64,000 bases of DNA from Westiellopsis prolifica IICB1 (GCF_004323185.1 NZ_NAPS01000002.1:1681324-1745323), one strand, 5' to 3'; positions 1 through 9,841 are shown, numbered from the stretch's first letter. Notes: generated from the letters alone by a model not told the origin. Numbers and translations: made by a program.

Positions 1-207
1 GGTGTAGAAAATCGATGACATTGGGTCAAAGATGTTGTGTTTGATGAAGACAAGGCACAAATGGTTGATGGTTATGCATCTGCAAATTTCTCCATTCTTC
101 GCAGTTTTGTAATTAACTTGTTTCGTCACAATGGTTTTGATTCCCTAACCAGAGCAATACGACATTGTGCCCATAATATCCTATTACTATTTTCCTTTTT
201 AGAATGA
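1..207 (+). pseudogene. C-terminal remnant of an ISAs1-family transposase
   Basis: Reading frame 1 gives a segment HWVKDVVFDEDKAQM followed by an NFSILRSFVINLFR-type stretch and ends at TGA (205-207). This is the characteristic C-terminal end of ISAs1-family DDE transposases (H-W-x-x-D-V-x-F-x-E-D, then N-x-x-x-L-R). An in-frame TGA at 16-18, just before the conserved HW, breaks the frame, so the copy looks dead even within this window. The rest of the element lies upstream of the window. The family call rests on motif recognition only. Confidence 0.75.
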
Positions 208-472
208 AACAGCCCTGCCCTTGAAAAGGGGGGAACTAGAATCAAAGTCCCCCTTTTTAAGGGGGATTTAGGGGGATCAGAGGATTTGTGTGTACACCGT
301 AGCCCAAAATTGGGAGAAGGGAGCTAATTTCACGTGTCCCTCTCTCAATCATGAATGATACCATTTCACGTTAATCGCGATACACATAAATAATGTAGAG
401 ACGTGCCATGGCACGTCTCTACAAAAAAATAAACACTAACCGAACCGTATTTATTCCCCTTTCCCCTTTCCC
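208..472. other. Repeat-rich spacer, no gene
   Basis: No credible reading frame. It holds an imperfect hairpin of C-runs and G-runs around 200-275 of a kind common between cyanobacterial genes, then half of the 109-bp inverted-repeat element (terminal ATACCATTTCAC at 358) that ends in a 28-bp palindrome at 395-422. Confidence 0.6.
357..422. repeat. Half copy of 109-bp inverted-repeat element with 28-bp palindrome
   Basis: Starts with the terminal motif ATACCATTTCAC and the conserved GCGATACACATAAA segment. It ends in a perfect palindrome at 395-422 (arms GTAGAGACGTGCC / GGCACGTCTCTAC). The other half of the element is absent. Full copies are at 23316-23424, 59260-59366 and 62666-62774. Confidence 0.75.
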
Positions 473-3184
473 CTATTCCACAGCAATCAATGTTTGAAAT
501 CGCTCATCTGTGAGAAATGTTTGAAAGCTGGAGTTAGTTTTTACTGTCTTACGACATTCAGGATTGAGACTAATGGCTTGTTGTAAGCTTTCAAGGGTAA
601 ATTCAAGATTTTCTTGCAAAGCATAACAGCAAGCTTTGTTGTAGTGAGCTTCAAAGGAATCAGGAACTAGTGCAATTGCTTTGTTAAGGCTAATTAGCGC
701 ATCTTGATAAGAACCTAATTTATTGAGCGCATTACCTCGACTGTACCAAGCTTGGTAATTGTGAGGTTGGATAGCTAGTGCTTTGTCGTAGCAAACTACT
801 GCTTCTTTGTAGTCTCCCAAATTTCCCAAAACTACACCCCGGTTATACCAAGCTTCGTAATAGTCAGACTTGATAGCTAGTGCTTTGTCATAGGAAACTA
901 ATGCATCTTGATATTTGCCTAAAGAGTATAGTCCATTTCCTCTGTTGTACCAGGCTTTGTAATGATCGGGTGCGATCGCCACTGCTTTGTCACAGGATGT
1001 CACTACTTCTTCGTGTAAGCCTAGAGAATATAAGGCGACACTGCGGTTGTACCAGGCTTGATCATAGTCTGGCTGAATCAACAGCACTTTATCATAAGCA
1101 GCAATAGCTTCTTCGTAGTGTCCCAAAAAGTACAATGCATTACCCTTGTTGTACCAGGCTTGGTAATGTTCGGGTTTGATTGCTACTACTTTTTCACAGG
1201 ATGTGACTACTTCCTCGTATAATCCTAAAATGTATAGAACGACACTTCCGTTGTACCAAGCTTGGTAATAGTCGGGTTTGAACACCAGCGCTTGGTCATA
1301 GGAAGCAACTGCCTCATCGTAATGTTTTAATAAATACAATGCATTCCCTCTGTGATACCAAGCTTGGTAATGATCGCTTTTGAGTGCTAGCACTTTATCG
1401 TAGGAAGCAATTGCATCTTGGTAGCGTCCCAAGTTCTCTAGTGCTTGACATCGGCTATAATCAGCTTGGTAATAGTCTGGTTTGATCGCTAGTGCTTGAT
1501 CATAGGAAGCAACTGCTTCTTGATCACGTCCCAAAAAATACAATGCGATACCTCGGTTATACCAAGCTTGATGGAGATTAGATTTGATGGCAAGTGCTTG
1601 GTCATAGGAATCTACTGCTTCTTCATAGCATCCCGATAGGTGCAATGCTAGGCTCCGATTATACCAACCTTGGTAAGAGTCATTCTGAAGAGCCAGGGCT
1701 TTGTCATAGGATGAAACTGCTTCCTCATAATTTCCTAAATAGTATAGACAAACACCTCTATAAAACCAAATCTCAGAAATTTCACAGTGGTATTTGAGGA
1801 GTTGCTCGAAGCAAGTAAAGGCTTGTTGGGGGTGATTTAAGTTTAATAGTTGGCAGGCAAAATTAAAGAGTTTACCCAGCATTTGCTGTGGATATTTATT
1901 TGTTAGCCTTAAAACCAACTCGGATAAGGGACTAACAAATTCATCAACTTCTATTTGCTTATCTTTGGCTGCTATTTGTCCATCGCGCGGATTCAGGATA
2001 AATTCACTTTCAATTAAATCATTGAGAACTCGTCGAATCAGCCAACGATGCTGTAACTGTTGCTGGGAGTTTTCTCCCATGATTAATAAAACAGTTGGTT
2101 CTAGGATAAATCGCTCAACTGACAGATGCAATTGTTGTAGCAAATCTATGGCATCATAAACATATTTGCTAGCTGGGTGTTTTTTGATTGCATCGGCGTA
2201 GCATCTTTCCCAAGTATCTTGGCAAAAGTTAATGTAATTGCTGGAGGTTAAGGATAGATTTTGGTTTCTCAACCGCCGGAGATTGGCGATCGCATTCATG
2301 AAAGTCGAGTCATTTTTCTGTGCGATCGTCAGATATTCTTCTTCGTTACTTTTAATGTTAGTTTGCGGGACAGTATTACATAGTAGCTGAACAATGGCTG
2401 CATTTTCCGGTTTTGCTAGTTCATAAACCTGAAAACGCTCCCATTGCTGTTTTTCCCATTCCGTCGCTGAATTTACTAACTCTGTTTGATCACGAACAGT
2501 AGCAATCACCCGTATTTTATCCTGACCGCAGAACCGTTCATAAACTTCTAGAACTCGCCACAATTGTTGTTGCAACGGTATAGTCAAAGGAGCTAATTCA
2601 GATTGTTCTAGTCCGGGGGGTAATTTGGGGCGATTGTAATGTATTCTTTGATTCAGGTCGTCAAGCAAAAACAACAACTTGCGATTAGCACCGATTTTTT
2701 GTAATTGTTCTTGATTTGGCTCATTAATCCATCCGTCAGATTTAAGCCAGAGAACCGTCCAACCTTCTCGGTTATAAAGTTGTGCTAATTCAACAGCTTC
2801 TCGTGTTTTCCCGATTCCTGGTTGTCCGACAATCAAAAGCCGACGAAATTCTTCTAATTTATTTTCTAATTCTCGTCGCACATTTCGATCAGATCGTCTA
2901 ATTTGATACGGAACGGAGAAATCTGCTAAGGGGTCATTGATATCTGCACCGAAAACCACAGATAATACATTCCCATTGGGTTTGATAACCTCAAAGGGAA
3001 AGATGAATGGGGGTATCTTCTGAATCCGCCTCTGTTGCATGTAACACCACACAAGTCTAACAACGGCAGTAATTTGGGGTATGAGCAGCGTCGAGAGGAA
3101 GAATACTAAATAGTCCACCAAAAATTTTGTTGCACTTGGGTAAAGAATAAGAGATAGTTTGAGTTCTTTTCCCTTTGACCTCAC
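473..3184 (-). CDS. Membrane-anchored P-loop NTPase with 12 C-terminal TPR repeats
   Basis: 903 aa. An N-terminal hydrophobic stretch (about residues 18-46) looks like a membrane anchor. A P-loop NTPase domain follows, with Walker A GQPGIGKT at 120-127 and Walker B LLFLLDD at about 170-176, then a mostly helical region. From about residue 465 to 880 there are 12 consecutive 34-residue TPR units, most beginning with a (Q/K/E)AWYNRG-type helix and carrying a YDKALAI-type second helix. The architecture resembles STAND-class signalling ATPases of cyanobacteria, in which an NTPase is coupled to a repeat sensor. No effector domain such as a protease, TIR or CHAT is visible, so the output is unknown. 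The TPR-coding DNA is itself a 102-bp tandem repeat and so prone to copy-number change. No partner gene is adjacent. Sure of the domains, unsure of the role. Confidence 0.85.
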   Translation of the reverse strand: MRSKGKELKLSLILYPSATKFLVDYLVFFLSTLLIPQITAVVRLVWCYMQQRRIQKIPPFIFPFEVIKPNGNVLSVVFGADINDPLADFSVPYQIRRSDRNVRRELENKLEEFRRLLIVGQPGIGKTREAVELAQLYNREGWTVLWLKSDGWINEPNQEQLQKIGANRKLLFLLDDLNQRIHYNRPKLPPGLEQSELAPLTIPLQQQLWRVLEVYERFCGQDKIRVIATVRDQTELVNSATEWEKQQWERFQVYELAKPENAAIVQLLCNTVPQTNIKSNEEEYLTIAQKNDSTFMNAIANLRRLRNQNLSLTSSNYINFCQDTWERCYADAIKKHPASKYVYDAIDLLQQLHLSVERFILEPTVLLIMGENSQQQLQHRWLIRRVLNDLIESEFILNPRDGQIAAKDKQIEVDEFVSPLSELVLRLTNKYPQQMLGKLFNFACQLLNLNHPQQAFTCFEQLLKYHCEISEIWFYRGVCLYYLGNYEEAVSSYDKALALQNDSYQGWYNRSLALHLSGCYEEAVDSYDQALAIKSNLHQAWYNRGIALYFLGRDQEAVASYDQALAIKPDYYQADYSRCQALENLGRYQDAIASYDKVLALKSDHYQAWYHRGNALYLLKHYDEAVASYDQALVFKPDYYQAWYNGSVVLYILGLYEEVVTSCEKVVAIKPEHYQAWYNKGNALYFLGHYEEAIAAYDKVLLIQPDYDQAWYNRSVALYSLGLHEEVVTSCDKAVAIAPDHYKAWYNRGNGLYSLGKYQDALVSYDKALAIKSDYYEAWYNRGVVLGNLGDYKEAVVCYDKALAIQPHNYQAWYSRGNALNKLGSYQDALISLNKAIALVPDSFEAHYNKACCYALQENLEFTLESLQQAISLNPECRKTVKTNSSFQTFLTDERFQTLIAVE

Positions 3185-3767
3185 CCGATATCTCCACTTT
3201 TTTGAATTGTGGAGGGTAGATTTCCCCGGTCAATATCTGTCAATTTTGGCTTGGTGAAGTAATAGTTAATCCTTCATGGACTTGATCAATCGTAAGTTGC
3301 TCACCCGAACATTTGAAAATCTCAGCTGAAAAATATTCTATTGGCGTATTTAAACTTCTCTGTTTGAAACCTGAACAAAGGCATTATCCCAAATTTGCAA
3401 CTTGGCGGTTTCAATCGAGTTACACAAACTCAACCGACCTGCACAAGTTTATATAACAATACCAGGTGGAGTTTGTCTGTATAACTGCGATTCGCGATCG
3501 CCAAAGGTCTTCTGCACATATTGAGATGCTTCCTGAGCAAGTTACTCAAATATTATCCCATAAATAAATAAAGTAAGAATATTTATAAGTATGTCGGCAC
3601 AAATTTACTAGACGTACGGTCATTGGTCGTTGGTCATTGGTAGAGACGCGATAAATCGCCTCTGTACAACTCATTGGTCATTGGTCATTAGTAAGGATTT
3701 GGTGCGTGTTTACTTTTTGTTACTTACCCACCTCCTCAGCGATGTCACACCCATACATAAAAAAAGT

Positions 3768-3795
3768 GTAGAGACGTGAAATTTCACGTCTCTAC
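3768..3795. repeat. 28-bp perfect palindrome of the GTAGAGACG family
   Basis: Arms GTAGAGACGTGAAA / TTTCACGTCTCTAC. It shares the outer arms of the palindromes at 395-422 and 21507-21534 but has a different centre that still pairs. Confidence 0.8.
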
Positions 3796-3833
3796 TAAAG
3801 ATTTTGGCTGACAACTGTATTAAGAGATATTAA

Positions 3834-3983
3834 GGGAGCATCCCAATTTTTTCAAAATACCGCAAAGCAAAGGGTGTGGAACGGTTTAAACTTCATAAAA
3901 TCAAACAGTCTGCTTAAAGCAGACTTTCACTATAAGACTGCGATTTCAATCGCAGGCGTTTTTTGAACATTTGGGATGCTCCC
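3834..3983. mobile_element. MITE-like element with GGGAGCATCCCAA inverted ends
   Basis: The left end GGGAGCATCCCAA (3834-3846) is matched by the right end TTGGGATGCTCCC (3971-3983), and the similarity continues inward in a T-rich then TCAAAA-rich stretch. The interior holds two further hairpins (AGTCTGCTTAAAGCAGACT and GCGATTTCAATCGC) and no coding sequence. Size and structure fit a non-autonomous miniature element. Flanks carry TATTAA close to both ends, but the spacing is not a clean target duplication. Confidence 0.6.
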
Positions 3984-3987
3984 TGTA

Positions 3988-4470
3988 TTAATAGGGGCTT
4001 TTCTCAGGATATAAGAGGTTAATGCGCTTTTGGCGTAGTGCTGATTCTTCTTTTTGTAGCTGCTCTAATTGCTCTACTACATCTTCTGTAACCCCGATAA
4101 TAGAAGCCATTTGCCGAATTTTTGCCTTTTCTTCTTCATGATATTCTGCATCGGCAGCACAAGCCCTAATTGCAGTGAGAAGTAAATCTCTCTGTGCTAT
4201 GGATACCTGAGGAGAACGAGCAATGACTTCTGCTAAATCTTCATCCGCTTCATATGCTTTTAGCTCTTCAATCACCCAGTCTGCTACTCCCCAAGATGCA
4301 CAGAATCCAACCGCCCAATTCTTTTCTTCTGGTGAGAGAGTTCCATCTCCTTTAGCGCAACATAAAACCGATTTCATATAAATGCAACAATCCTCATCTG
4401 TCGGGATCTCTCCAAAACCAAAGAACCAATTAAATGTCCAAGATTGACCAAGTTTTTTGATATCAGACAT
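3988..4470 (-). CDS. TerB-like tellurite-resistance-fold protein
   Basis: 160 aa from the ATG at 4470, preferred because AGG lies five bases upstream; a TTG at 4494 is the alternative. Acidic helical protein. The core CCAKGDGTLSPEEKNWAVGF followed by LLLTAIRACAADAEYHEEEKAKI resembles the duplicated acidic metal-binding helix pairs of TerB/DjlA-N domains (D-G-x-x-x-x-E-E then A-D-x-E-x-x-E-E). Family members are linked to stress or membrane-associated functions, and the exact role of cyanobacterial versions is not known. It stands alone between repeat-rich spacers, and its stop codon is five bases from the MITE-like element. Confidence 0.6.
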   Translation of the reverse strand: MSDIKKLGQSWTFNWFFGFGEIPTDEDCCIYMKSVLCCAKGDGTLSPEEKNWAVGFCASWGVADWVIEELKAYEADEDLAEVIARSPQVSIAQRDLLLTAIRACAADAEYHEEEKAKIRQMASIIGVTEDVVEQLEQLQKEESALRQKRINLLYPEKSPY

Positions 4471-4520
4471 AGAAACCTTTATTATGTTTACCAAGAAAAA
4501 ATTAGCGAAAGTAGTGTTTC

Positions 4521-4631
4521 ATACCATTTCACGAAAAGCCTGATACAAATACAGACCCTGTACCAGACGTGATATATCGCGTCTGGTACTGACACCATTT
4601 CACAAAAAATATGATACAGATGTAAACCCTG
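4521..4631. repeat. Two tandem half-copies of the 109-bp inverted-repeat element
   Basis: ATACCATTTCAC at 4521-4532 is followed by TGATACAAATACAGACCCTG and a central palindrome (ACGTGATATATCGCGT region, 4567-4586). A second ACACCATTTCACA end then runs into a diverged ATGATACAGATGTAAACCCTG. The two halves are in direct orientation, unlike the full copies. Confidence 0.7.
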
Positions 4632-4880
4632 AAAGCTTTACTGCATCTAAGTTTTTTAATTGCGTAGCTTGCTTTGAGCGCAAAGCGCGAGTATTGTAAA
4701 TTGGGATTGGCACATATGCCTTTGCATATTCTCAGCATCAAAGCGAAAATGCAAGGATACTTAAGACAGTTAAGACAGTTAAGAAAAGTCATAAGTAATT
4801 GATATTTTTAGTTTATTTGAATATAATTTTTTGTTATATATGTTTAATTATTTGTGAAAAAATTCACGAACAACAAAATT

Positions 4881-4901
4881 CCGACTTCTTCAAGAAGTCG
4901 G
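4881..4901. repeat. 21-bp palindrome CCGACTTCTT/AAGAAGTCGG
   Basis: Arms CCGACTTCTT and AAGAAGTCGG around a single C, forming a strong hairpin. It sits in the spacer upstream of the PepSY-type gene. A terminator is possible, but there is no T-run directly after it. Confidence 0.7.
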
Positions 4902-5010
4902 CATTTTCACTCTCTCAATTTTTCCAGACAATTTTTAAGTTAATATTTAATAAAATTTATTTTGGTGATTATATTAAATTTTATTAGTTAATTTTTTCTG
5001 AATAACCACT

Positions 5011-5289
5011 ATGAAACGTGTATTTCGCAAGTATCACCGCACTCTCGCGATCATTATTGCTTTGCCATTGATTTTAACTGCGCTGACAGGAATGTTAGCA
5101 ACCGTTGTCAGAGAATGGCCGATTAACACAGGGATTTCATCTGGATTGATTTTAAGTATCCATACAGGCGAAATATTTCATCTTCAAGCAATCTATCCGA
5201 TGTTGAATGGTTTAGGAATTATTGGATTGATAGTTACGGGTTTGAGTATGTCTGGTTTGTTTAATCAGAAGAAACAAAAATCTCAATAG
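5011..5289 (+). CDS. Small PepSY-associated transmembrane protein
   Basis: 92 aa with two hydrophobic helices (about residues 12-34 and 66-86) separated by a periplasmic-type loop containing SIHTGEIF. The N-terminal FRKYHRTLAIIIALPLILTALTG pattern is typical of PepSY-associated TM domains, where a short basic segment with Y/H-R precedes the first helix. Full-length PepSY-TM proteins are usually several hundred residues; this is the compact cyanobacterial form. Such proteins are thought to act at the membrane, some near iron or reductase functions. Nothing in the neighbourhood narrows the role. Confidence 0.6.
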   Translation: MKRVFRKYHRTLAIIIALPLILTALTGMLATVVREWPINTGISSGLILSIHTGEIFHLQAIYPMLNGLGIIGLIVTGLSMSGLFNQKKQKSQ

Positions 5290-5319
5290 GGATTAAAATC
5301 AAATTTTGATCAGATTGAT

Positions 5320-8040
5320 TCAGATTTTATAATTTATATTTAAAAACTTTTCTGCGGAAGTGCGATCGCAAATCTTTCCATCTAATGTCGCAGCTAGTAA
5401 ATCATCTAACATTTGCCGATATTGTGGTCCTGGTTTGTAACCAAGTTTTTTCAAGTCATTTCCATTTAATATCGGCTGAACATCCGCCCAAACCGTCAAA
5501 TAATGCCATATTTGCTTCCTAATTGGGCGGGAACTGTGTAAAGCAACTAAAATCAACATGGGTAAATCATAGGATCGCAGCAATTTCACCACCTGACTAG
5601 GAAGCTGACAACTGGGTAAAGCATCTGTTACCTTAGCTTGTACTTGAGCTAATTTTTCCAAGCGTTCAATGCTATCTTCTTGTAGTTGGAGATTTTTAGC
5701 TACTTTAGCTCGATATTGTGAGGCGAGGTGAGCGATAATCACCTCTAAGCGCATTTGCCAGTGAGTCAGCAGAGTTTCTTCTAAATCAAATTTGTGTAAA
5801 CAGCGTTCTAGTAATCGTAATCGCCGCAATAATTCTGCATCTAATTTTTTCAGACTCGGATGAATACACTGTAATGCTCCCAAATCTCCAAGTAATTGCA
5901 AAGCTGCTTGCCAATAAGGTGCTTCTAAGATGTGCTTTAATTCTGTTTTGAGGCGGGTTTGGAGTGCAGGTGTTTTGTGATTTTCTTTTGTGGTGCGATC
6001 GTAAACACCACTGTTAATCGCATAACGAATATATTCTTCTGTTTGGGATTCAATTTTAAATCCAAAGCGCACAGCAAAGCGTACACCGCGATAAATACGG
6101 GTGGGATCTTCAATAAAACTGTTGGCGTGTAAAACACGAATTTGCTTTGCTTGTAAATCTAGCAAACCACCAAAAAAATCTAGCAGTTTCCCTGCATGGG
6201 GAGGAGTCAGTCGCAGTGCTAAAGCATTAATGGTAAAATCACGCCGATACAAATCTTGGCGAATCGAACTAGCTTCGACTTCCGGATTTGCCGCTGGATA
6301 AGGATAAAATTCTGTTCTAGCAGTGGCAATATCTACCCACAAAGAATTTAATTCTGGATCTTTGTGCCAAAGTAAAGCCGCAGTTTGAAAAGCACCATGA
6401 ATATCTAACCGTGCTGCTGGGTAAATTTGCTGGAGTGCTTTTGCTAATTCTACACCTGCGCCAACATCCGCGGTTTTATGAAAACCATCAACGACTAAGT
6501 CAATATCTTTGATTAACAAACTACCAGATGCTTCTTTGGCTAGTAGCAGGTCGCGTACTGCTCCTCCTACTAAATATAAATGCCAACCCCGTTGTTTGGC
6601 TTGGGCAGATGCTTTGGTGAGTAATTCCCAGAGTTTCGGATTGAGGCGATCGCGCAATTGTGCTAATGTCGGAATCTCAACATCATCTTCCCCTTCTGTT
6701 CCCCTTTCACCGTTTCTCCCCCTTTCGCTATCATTCTGCTGATGCAACTCTCGCAAAACGTCAGTGCGGGTGACTATACCTACCAATTCTCCATTTTCTA
6801 ATACAGGTAAGCGTCCAATGTCATAAGTCACCATTAATGACTCAATTTCTGGCAGGGTGGTGTTAGGAGTAATGGTCTTAAGATTGATTGTCATGTAACC
6901 TTTAACAGGTGCATGACTAAAACCATGATGCAAAGCAATATCAAGATCCCGACGGGAGATAATACCTACTAAATTACCTTGGGTATCAACTACAGATAAA
7001 CCAGAATGTCCGTAGCGTAACAAAATTCGCTGTGCTTCCTCGATGGTGGTATCTGGGCGAATCGTCCGAACTGGCGATGACATCAAATCCCGTGCTGTTG
7101 GTGGGTAGGGAATTTGCGCTTTTAATCCTTCTAATAATTGATTGAGTATTTCTCGGCAATTTACACCCCGCAAATTCAGCGATGTTGCTTGCGAATGTCC
7201 ACCACCACCTAGTGGTTGAAAGATTTGGTGGAGGTTGACTTCAGGAATTCGCGATCGCCCAATGATTGTGAAGCGTGAATCGCCTTCTCCCACACCATAT
7301 TTGTTCGCCAACAATAAAGCATCTATTTCTGTCAACTCCATCAGTTGGGAAGCTAGACTCGATAAACCTGGTACATAACCATCAGTTACTAACGTTACCC
7401 AAGCGAGGGTATATCCTCGGATGCATAAATATTGTAAATCGTCAATAGCTTCTGATAATAACTGCTGCAATTGGGGAGACAAACCAGGTTCTACATACTC
7501 AGCAACTACCGATAAACTTGCTCCTTGCTGCATTAACCAAGCCAAAGCCAGAGCATCCCGTGGTGTAGTGTGATCATAGAGCAGGGAACCTGTATCAACA
7601 TGGATACCCAACGCCATCGCAGTTGCTTGGGCAGTTGAGAGGGAAATTTGCTGTTTTTGCAATTCCTCCACAATCAGAGTTGTGGTAGCTCCTACAGGGG
7701 CAATGTGTAATTTTGTCGCAGGAATATCACCATGTTGCCCAAGGTGATGATCATAAACTATGATTTCTTTAAGATGGCGTAAATCTAACCATTCTGCGGC
7801 TTTACCCAGGCGATCGCGATATTGAGTATCTACTACAGTCAAAGAACGGATTTTTTTCGGATTCACAGAACGCCGTTCAATTAATTGATACTCATCCCGA
7901 TGCAGCGCCAAAAAATCCCGCACTGGTGGGTGAGCGCCGCCAGTTAACACAATTTTGCTACCAGGAAGCAAACGTGTTAATCCTACCGCCGCCCCCAAAG
8001 CATCAAAATCAGCTGTTGTATGACAAAGAATTAGATCCAT
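5320..8040 (-). CDS. tRNA nucleotidyltransferase fused to DHH phosphoesterase and CBS pair
   Basis: 906 aa from the ATG at 8040. Domains in order: DHH/DHHA1 phosphoesterase-like (about 1-310, with [16 protein letters not shown] and [10 protein letters not shown]), two CBS motifs (about 320-430, [10 protein letters not shown] and GYMTINLKT), then a poly(A)-polymerase-type nucleotidyltransferase head ([11 protein letters not shown], catalytic DIDLVVDG, and [11 protein letters not shown]) and the tRNA-binding helices. It adds all or part of the 3' CCA to tRNAs. Cyanobacteria and Aquifex can split the job between a CC-adding and an A-adding enzyme, and the long fused form occurs in such lineages; sequence alone does not tell me which this is. 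The DHH part is of uncertain activity. A low-complexity insert ([14 protein letters not shown]) links the CBS and polymerase parts. Confidence 0.9.
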   Translation of the reverse strand: MDLILCHTTADFDALGAAVGLTRLLPGSKIVLTGGAHPPVRDFLALHRDEYQLIERRSVNPKKIRSLTVVDTQYRDRLGKAAEWLDLRHLKEIIVYDHHLGQHGDIPATKLHIAPVGATTTLIVEELQKQQISLSTAQATAMALGIHVDTGSLLYDHTTPRDALALAWLMQQGASLSVVAEYVEPGLSPQLQQLLSEAIDDLQYLCIRGYTLAWVTLVTDGYVPGLSSLASQLMELTEIDALLLANKYGVGEGDSRFTIIGRSRIPEVNLHQIFQPLGGGGHSQATSLNLRGVNCREILNQLLEGLKAQIPYPPTARDLMSSPVRTIRPDTTIEEAQRILLRYGHSGLSVVDTQGNLVGIISRRDLDIALHHGFSHAPVKGYMTINLKTITPNTTLPEIESLMVTYDIGRLPVLENGELVGIVTRTDVLRELHQQNDSERGRNGERGTEGEDDVEIPTLAQLRDRLNPKLWELLTKASAQAKQRGWHLYLVGGAVRDLLLAKEASGSLLIKDIDLVVDGFHKTADVGAGVELAKALQQIYPAARLDIHGAFQTAALLWHKDPELNSLWVDIATARTEFYPYPAANPEVEASSIRQDLYRRDFTINALALRLTPPHAGKLLDFFGGLLDLQAKQIRVLHANSFIEDPTRIYRGVRFAVRFGFKIESQTEEYIRYAINSGVYDRTTKENHKTPALQTRLKTELKHILEAPYWQAALQLLGDLGALQCIHPSLKKLDAELLRRLRLLERCLHKFDLEETLLTHWQMRLEVIIAHLASQYRAKVAKNLQLQEDSIERLEKLAQVQAKVTDALPSCQLPSQVVKLLRSYDLPMLILVALHSSRPIRKQIWHYLTVWADVQPILNGNDLKKLGYKPGPQYRQMLDDLLAATLDGKICDRTSAEKFLNINYKI

Positions 8041-8230
8041 AGTCAAAAGTCATTGGTCAGTAGTCAGTAGTCATTAGTCATTGGACGAAGGGCAAAGGAC
8101 AAATGACAAAGGACGATGACTAAAATGTTGCAATTTCTGATAGCTTAACAATAAGGAAGAATGTTGGTTTAACTCTGTAGATATTCTATCTTTAATAACT
8201 AGAATCTTCGCTGTCTTGGGAGAAGGGAAA

Positions 8231-8419
8231 ATGAGTATTATATTCCAAATTGCTTTGTTAGCTCTGGTACTTGTATCTTTTGCAATGGTGATTGGCGTTC
8301 CTGTTGCCTACGCCACTCCGCAAAACTGGAACGATTCCAAGAAACTGCTGTGGCTTGGCTCTGGAACTTGGATCGGCTTAGTAGTTCTAGTTGCACTCCT
8401 AAGCTTTTTCGTAGTTTAG
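8231..8419 (+). CDS. psbZ: Photosystem II protein PsbZ (Ycf9)
   Basis: 62 aa from the ATG at 8231, which is preceded by GGGAGAAGGG. Two transmembrane helices (about 1-25 and 38-62) flank the conserved [17 protein letters not shown] loop, which is diagnostic for PsbZ. It is a small peripheral subunit of the photosystem II core near CP43 and helps stabilise supercomplexes. Length equals the family norm. ribH follows 260 bp downstream on the same strand. Confidence 0.95.
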   Translation: MSIIFQIALLALVLVSFAMVIGVPVAYATPQNWNDSKKLLWLGSGTWIGLVVLVALLSFFVV

Positions 8420-8678
8420 TTGAAAATGGGTATGGGGGTGTAAGGGTGCAAGCGTGTAAGGGTGTAAGAAGAGCTACTAAGTAAATAGCATAAAAATAAC
8501 AGGGGCAACAAAGGCAATAGAAAACACGGGAATAAGTAGACACTGAGATGCGGGGAAATTTTAACACTCCGCGTCAGCACGTCTCTCCTTCACCGCGTCT
8601 ATTTGTCTCCGTTGCTCCTGTTGTCTTTATAGAAGAAATGTATATATTGGCAAGAGTATAGTTGATTTAGAGGCGGTC

Positions 8679-9248
8679 ATGGCAGTTTTCGAGGGAACTT
8701 TTACGCAGACAGAACCTTTACGGTTTGCATTGGTAATTGGACGATTCAATGATCTAGTTACCACCAAATTACTAGAGGGGTGCCAAGATTGCTTGAAACG
8801 CCACGGCGTCGATGTTGATCCTCATGGTTCTCAAGTAGATTATGTTTGGGTTCCAGGGAGTTTTGAAGTCCCAGTAGTAGCCCGCCAACTTGCTCTTTCG
8901 GGACGCTACGACGCCATAATTTGTATGGGTGCTGTCATTCGAGGACAAACACCTCATTTTGATTATGTTTCCTCTGAGGTGGCAAAAGGTATTGCTGCTG
9001 CTTCCTTTCAAACTGGTGTACCAGTGGTTTTTGGGATTTTGACAACCGATACCATGCAGCAAGCCTTAGAAAGAGCTGGTATCAAAAGTAATCATGGCTG
9101 GGATTATGCCATGTCAGCACTGGAAATGGGTAGCCTGATGCGCCAGTTACGTTCTAACCTAGCTCAACCATATGCTGGTAATTCTCAATCCTTACCTGCT
9201 TCGCTCAAAAGTGCCAGTATAGGCGAATTTTCGGCATCGCAGGAATAA
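8679..9248 (+). CDS. ribH: 6,7-dimethyl-8-ribityllumazine synthase
   Basis: 189 aa. Condenses 5-amino-6-ribitylamino-uracil with 3,4-dihydroxy-2-butanone 4-phosphate, the penultimate step of riboflavin synthesis. Visible motifs: [12 protein letters not shown] at the N terminus, [30 protein letters not shown] with the catalytic His, and [17 protein letters not shown]. The final 30 residues are a Ser/Ala-rich tail beyond the usual core. The gene immediately downstream of the stop dissolves into 9-bp repeats (AGGAGGACA), so no co-transcribed partner is evident there. Confidence 0.95.
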   Translation: MAVFEGTFTQTEPLRFALVIGRFNDLVTTKLLEGCQDCLKRHGVDVDPHGSQVDYVWVPGSFEVPVVARQLALSGRYDAIICMGAVIRGQTPHFDYVSSEVAKGIAAASFQTGVPVVFGILTTDTMQQALERAGIKSNHGWDYAMSALEMGSLMRQLRSNLAQPYAGNSQSLPASLKSASIGEFSASQE

Positions 9249-9289
9249 GGGGATTGGGGATCAGGGATCGGGGATTGGGGAGACACGGG

Positions 9290-9320
9290 AAGGAGGACAA
9301 GGAGGACAAGGAGGACAAGG
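9290..9320 (+). repeat. 9-bp tandem repeat AGGAGGACA
   Basis: Three near-perfect units of AGGAGGACA just after ribH, followed by CCCC-rich GATCCCC repeats to about 9390. An apparent short frame across this block is repeat-derived and not taken as a gene. Confidence 0.7.
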
Positions 9321-9474
9321 GAGAATTATTTAACAAGTCTGTTTCCCCTTTCCCCTTTCCCCGATCCCCGATCCCCTTTCCCCGATCCGAATCCCGCTCT
9401 GTCGCTATGATGAAATCAGAACTTAGTGCAGCTTAAATAAAGTTTTTCAACTTTGGCGCTGGAAAAGGTAAGCA

Positions 9475-9783
9475 ATGGTTCAATTGGTTGTTTTAATCAA
9501 CACAGTCATCTCGTTAGTATTACTGTACATTGCTTGGCGAGTCTGGCGACTGCGGCTGCTACTAGCTAGGCTCACTAATTTGTTTATGATCGCTGAACGT
9601 TGTAGCCATGCTTTATTTTCTCAAGCACCTCAGGCTCTTGATATCAGCCGACAGAATATTCATAATTTACGGCAAACAAATCAAGCGCTAGAGCTACAAA
9701 TTCAACAATTGCAGCAAATTTTTAGCATATTATTGATTGGACAAAGATTCTGGCGTCGATTTTATCGGAGAAAAGTTAAATAA
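9475..9783 (+). CDS. Small membrane-anchored cyanobacterial protein
   Basis: 102 aa. An N-terminal hydrophobic helix (about residues 3-22, VVLINTVISLVLLYIAWRVW) is followed by a basic amphipathic region and a predicted coiled coil (LRQTNQALELQIQQLQQIF). The C terminus is strongly basic (RRFYRRKVK). No known domain recognised. It starts a run of three small same-strand genes (with the YtxH-like and DUF948-like genes, gaps 58 and 15 bp), which suggests a short operon for cell-envelope functions. Confidence 0.6.
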   Translation: MVQLVVLINTVISLVLLYIAWRVWRLRLLLARLTNLFMIAERCSHALFSQAPQALDISRQNIHNLRQTNQALELQIQQLQQIFSILLIGQRFWRRFYRRKVK

Positions 9784-9841
9784 TTCAGGGCTTGCAATGT
9801 ATGAAAACCCCATAAAATGTGTTTAAGGAGAGAAAACTACA

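Larger units (their letters stand above)
3185..3987. other. Repeat-filled spacer
   Basis: No credible gene. It contains degenerate CATTGGT/CGTTGGT heptamers (about 3618-3690), a perfect 28-bp palindrome (3768-3795) and a 150-bp terminal-inverted-repeat element (3834-3983) that reaches almost to the stop codon of the next gene. Confidence 0.6.
4471..5010. other. Spacer with half-copies of inverted-repeat element and a palindrome
   Basis: Apparent short frames here are made of repeats and are not believed to be genes. The region holds two half copies of the 109-bp element (4521-4631), a palindrome at 4881-4901, and an AT-rich stretch leading to the next gene. Confidence 0.6.

Noticed and set aside
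4529..4792. 87-codon frame on the minus strand as a gene
   Set aside because: One end is read from the inverted-repeat element and the composition is not protein-like.
4799..4987. 62-codon frame as a gene
   Set aside because: Includes the 21-bp palindrome and AT-rich low-complexity sequence, has no ribosome-binding site, and shows no protein-like conservation pattern.
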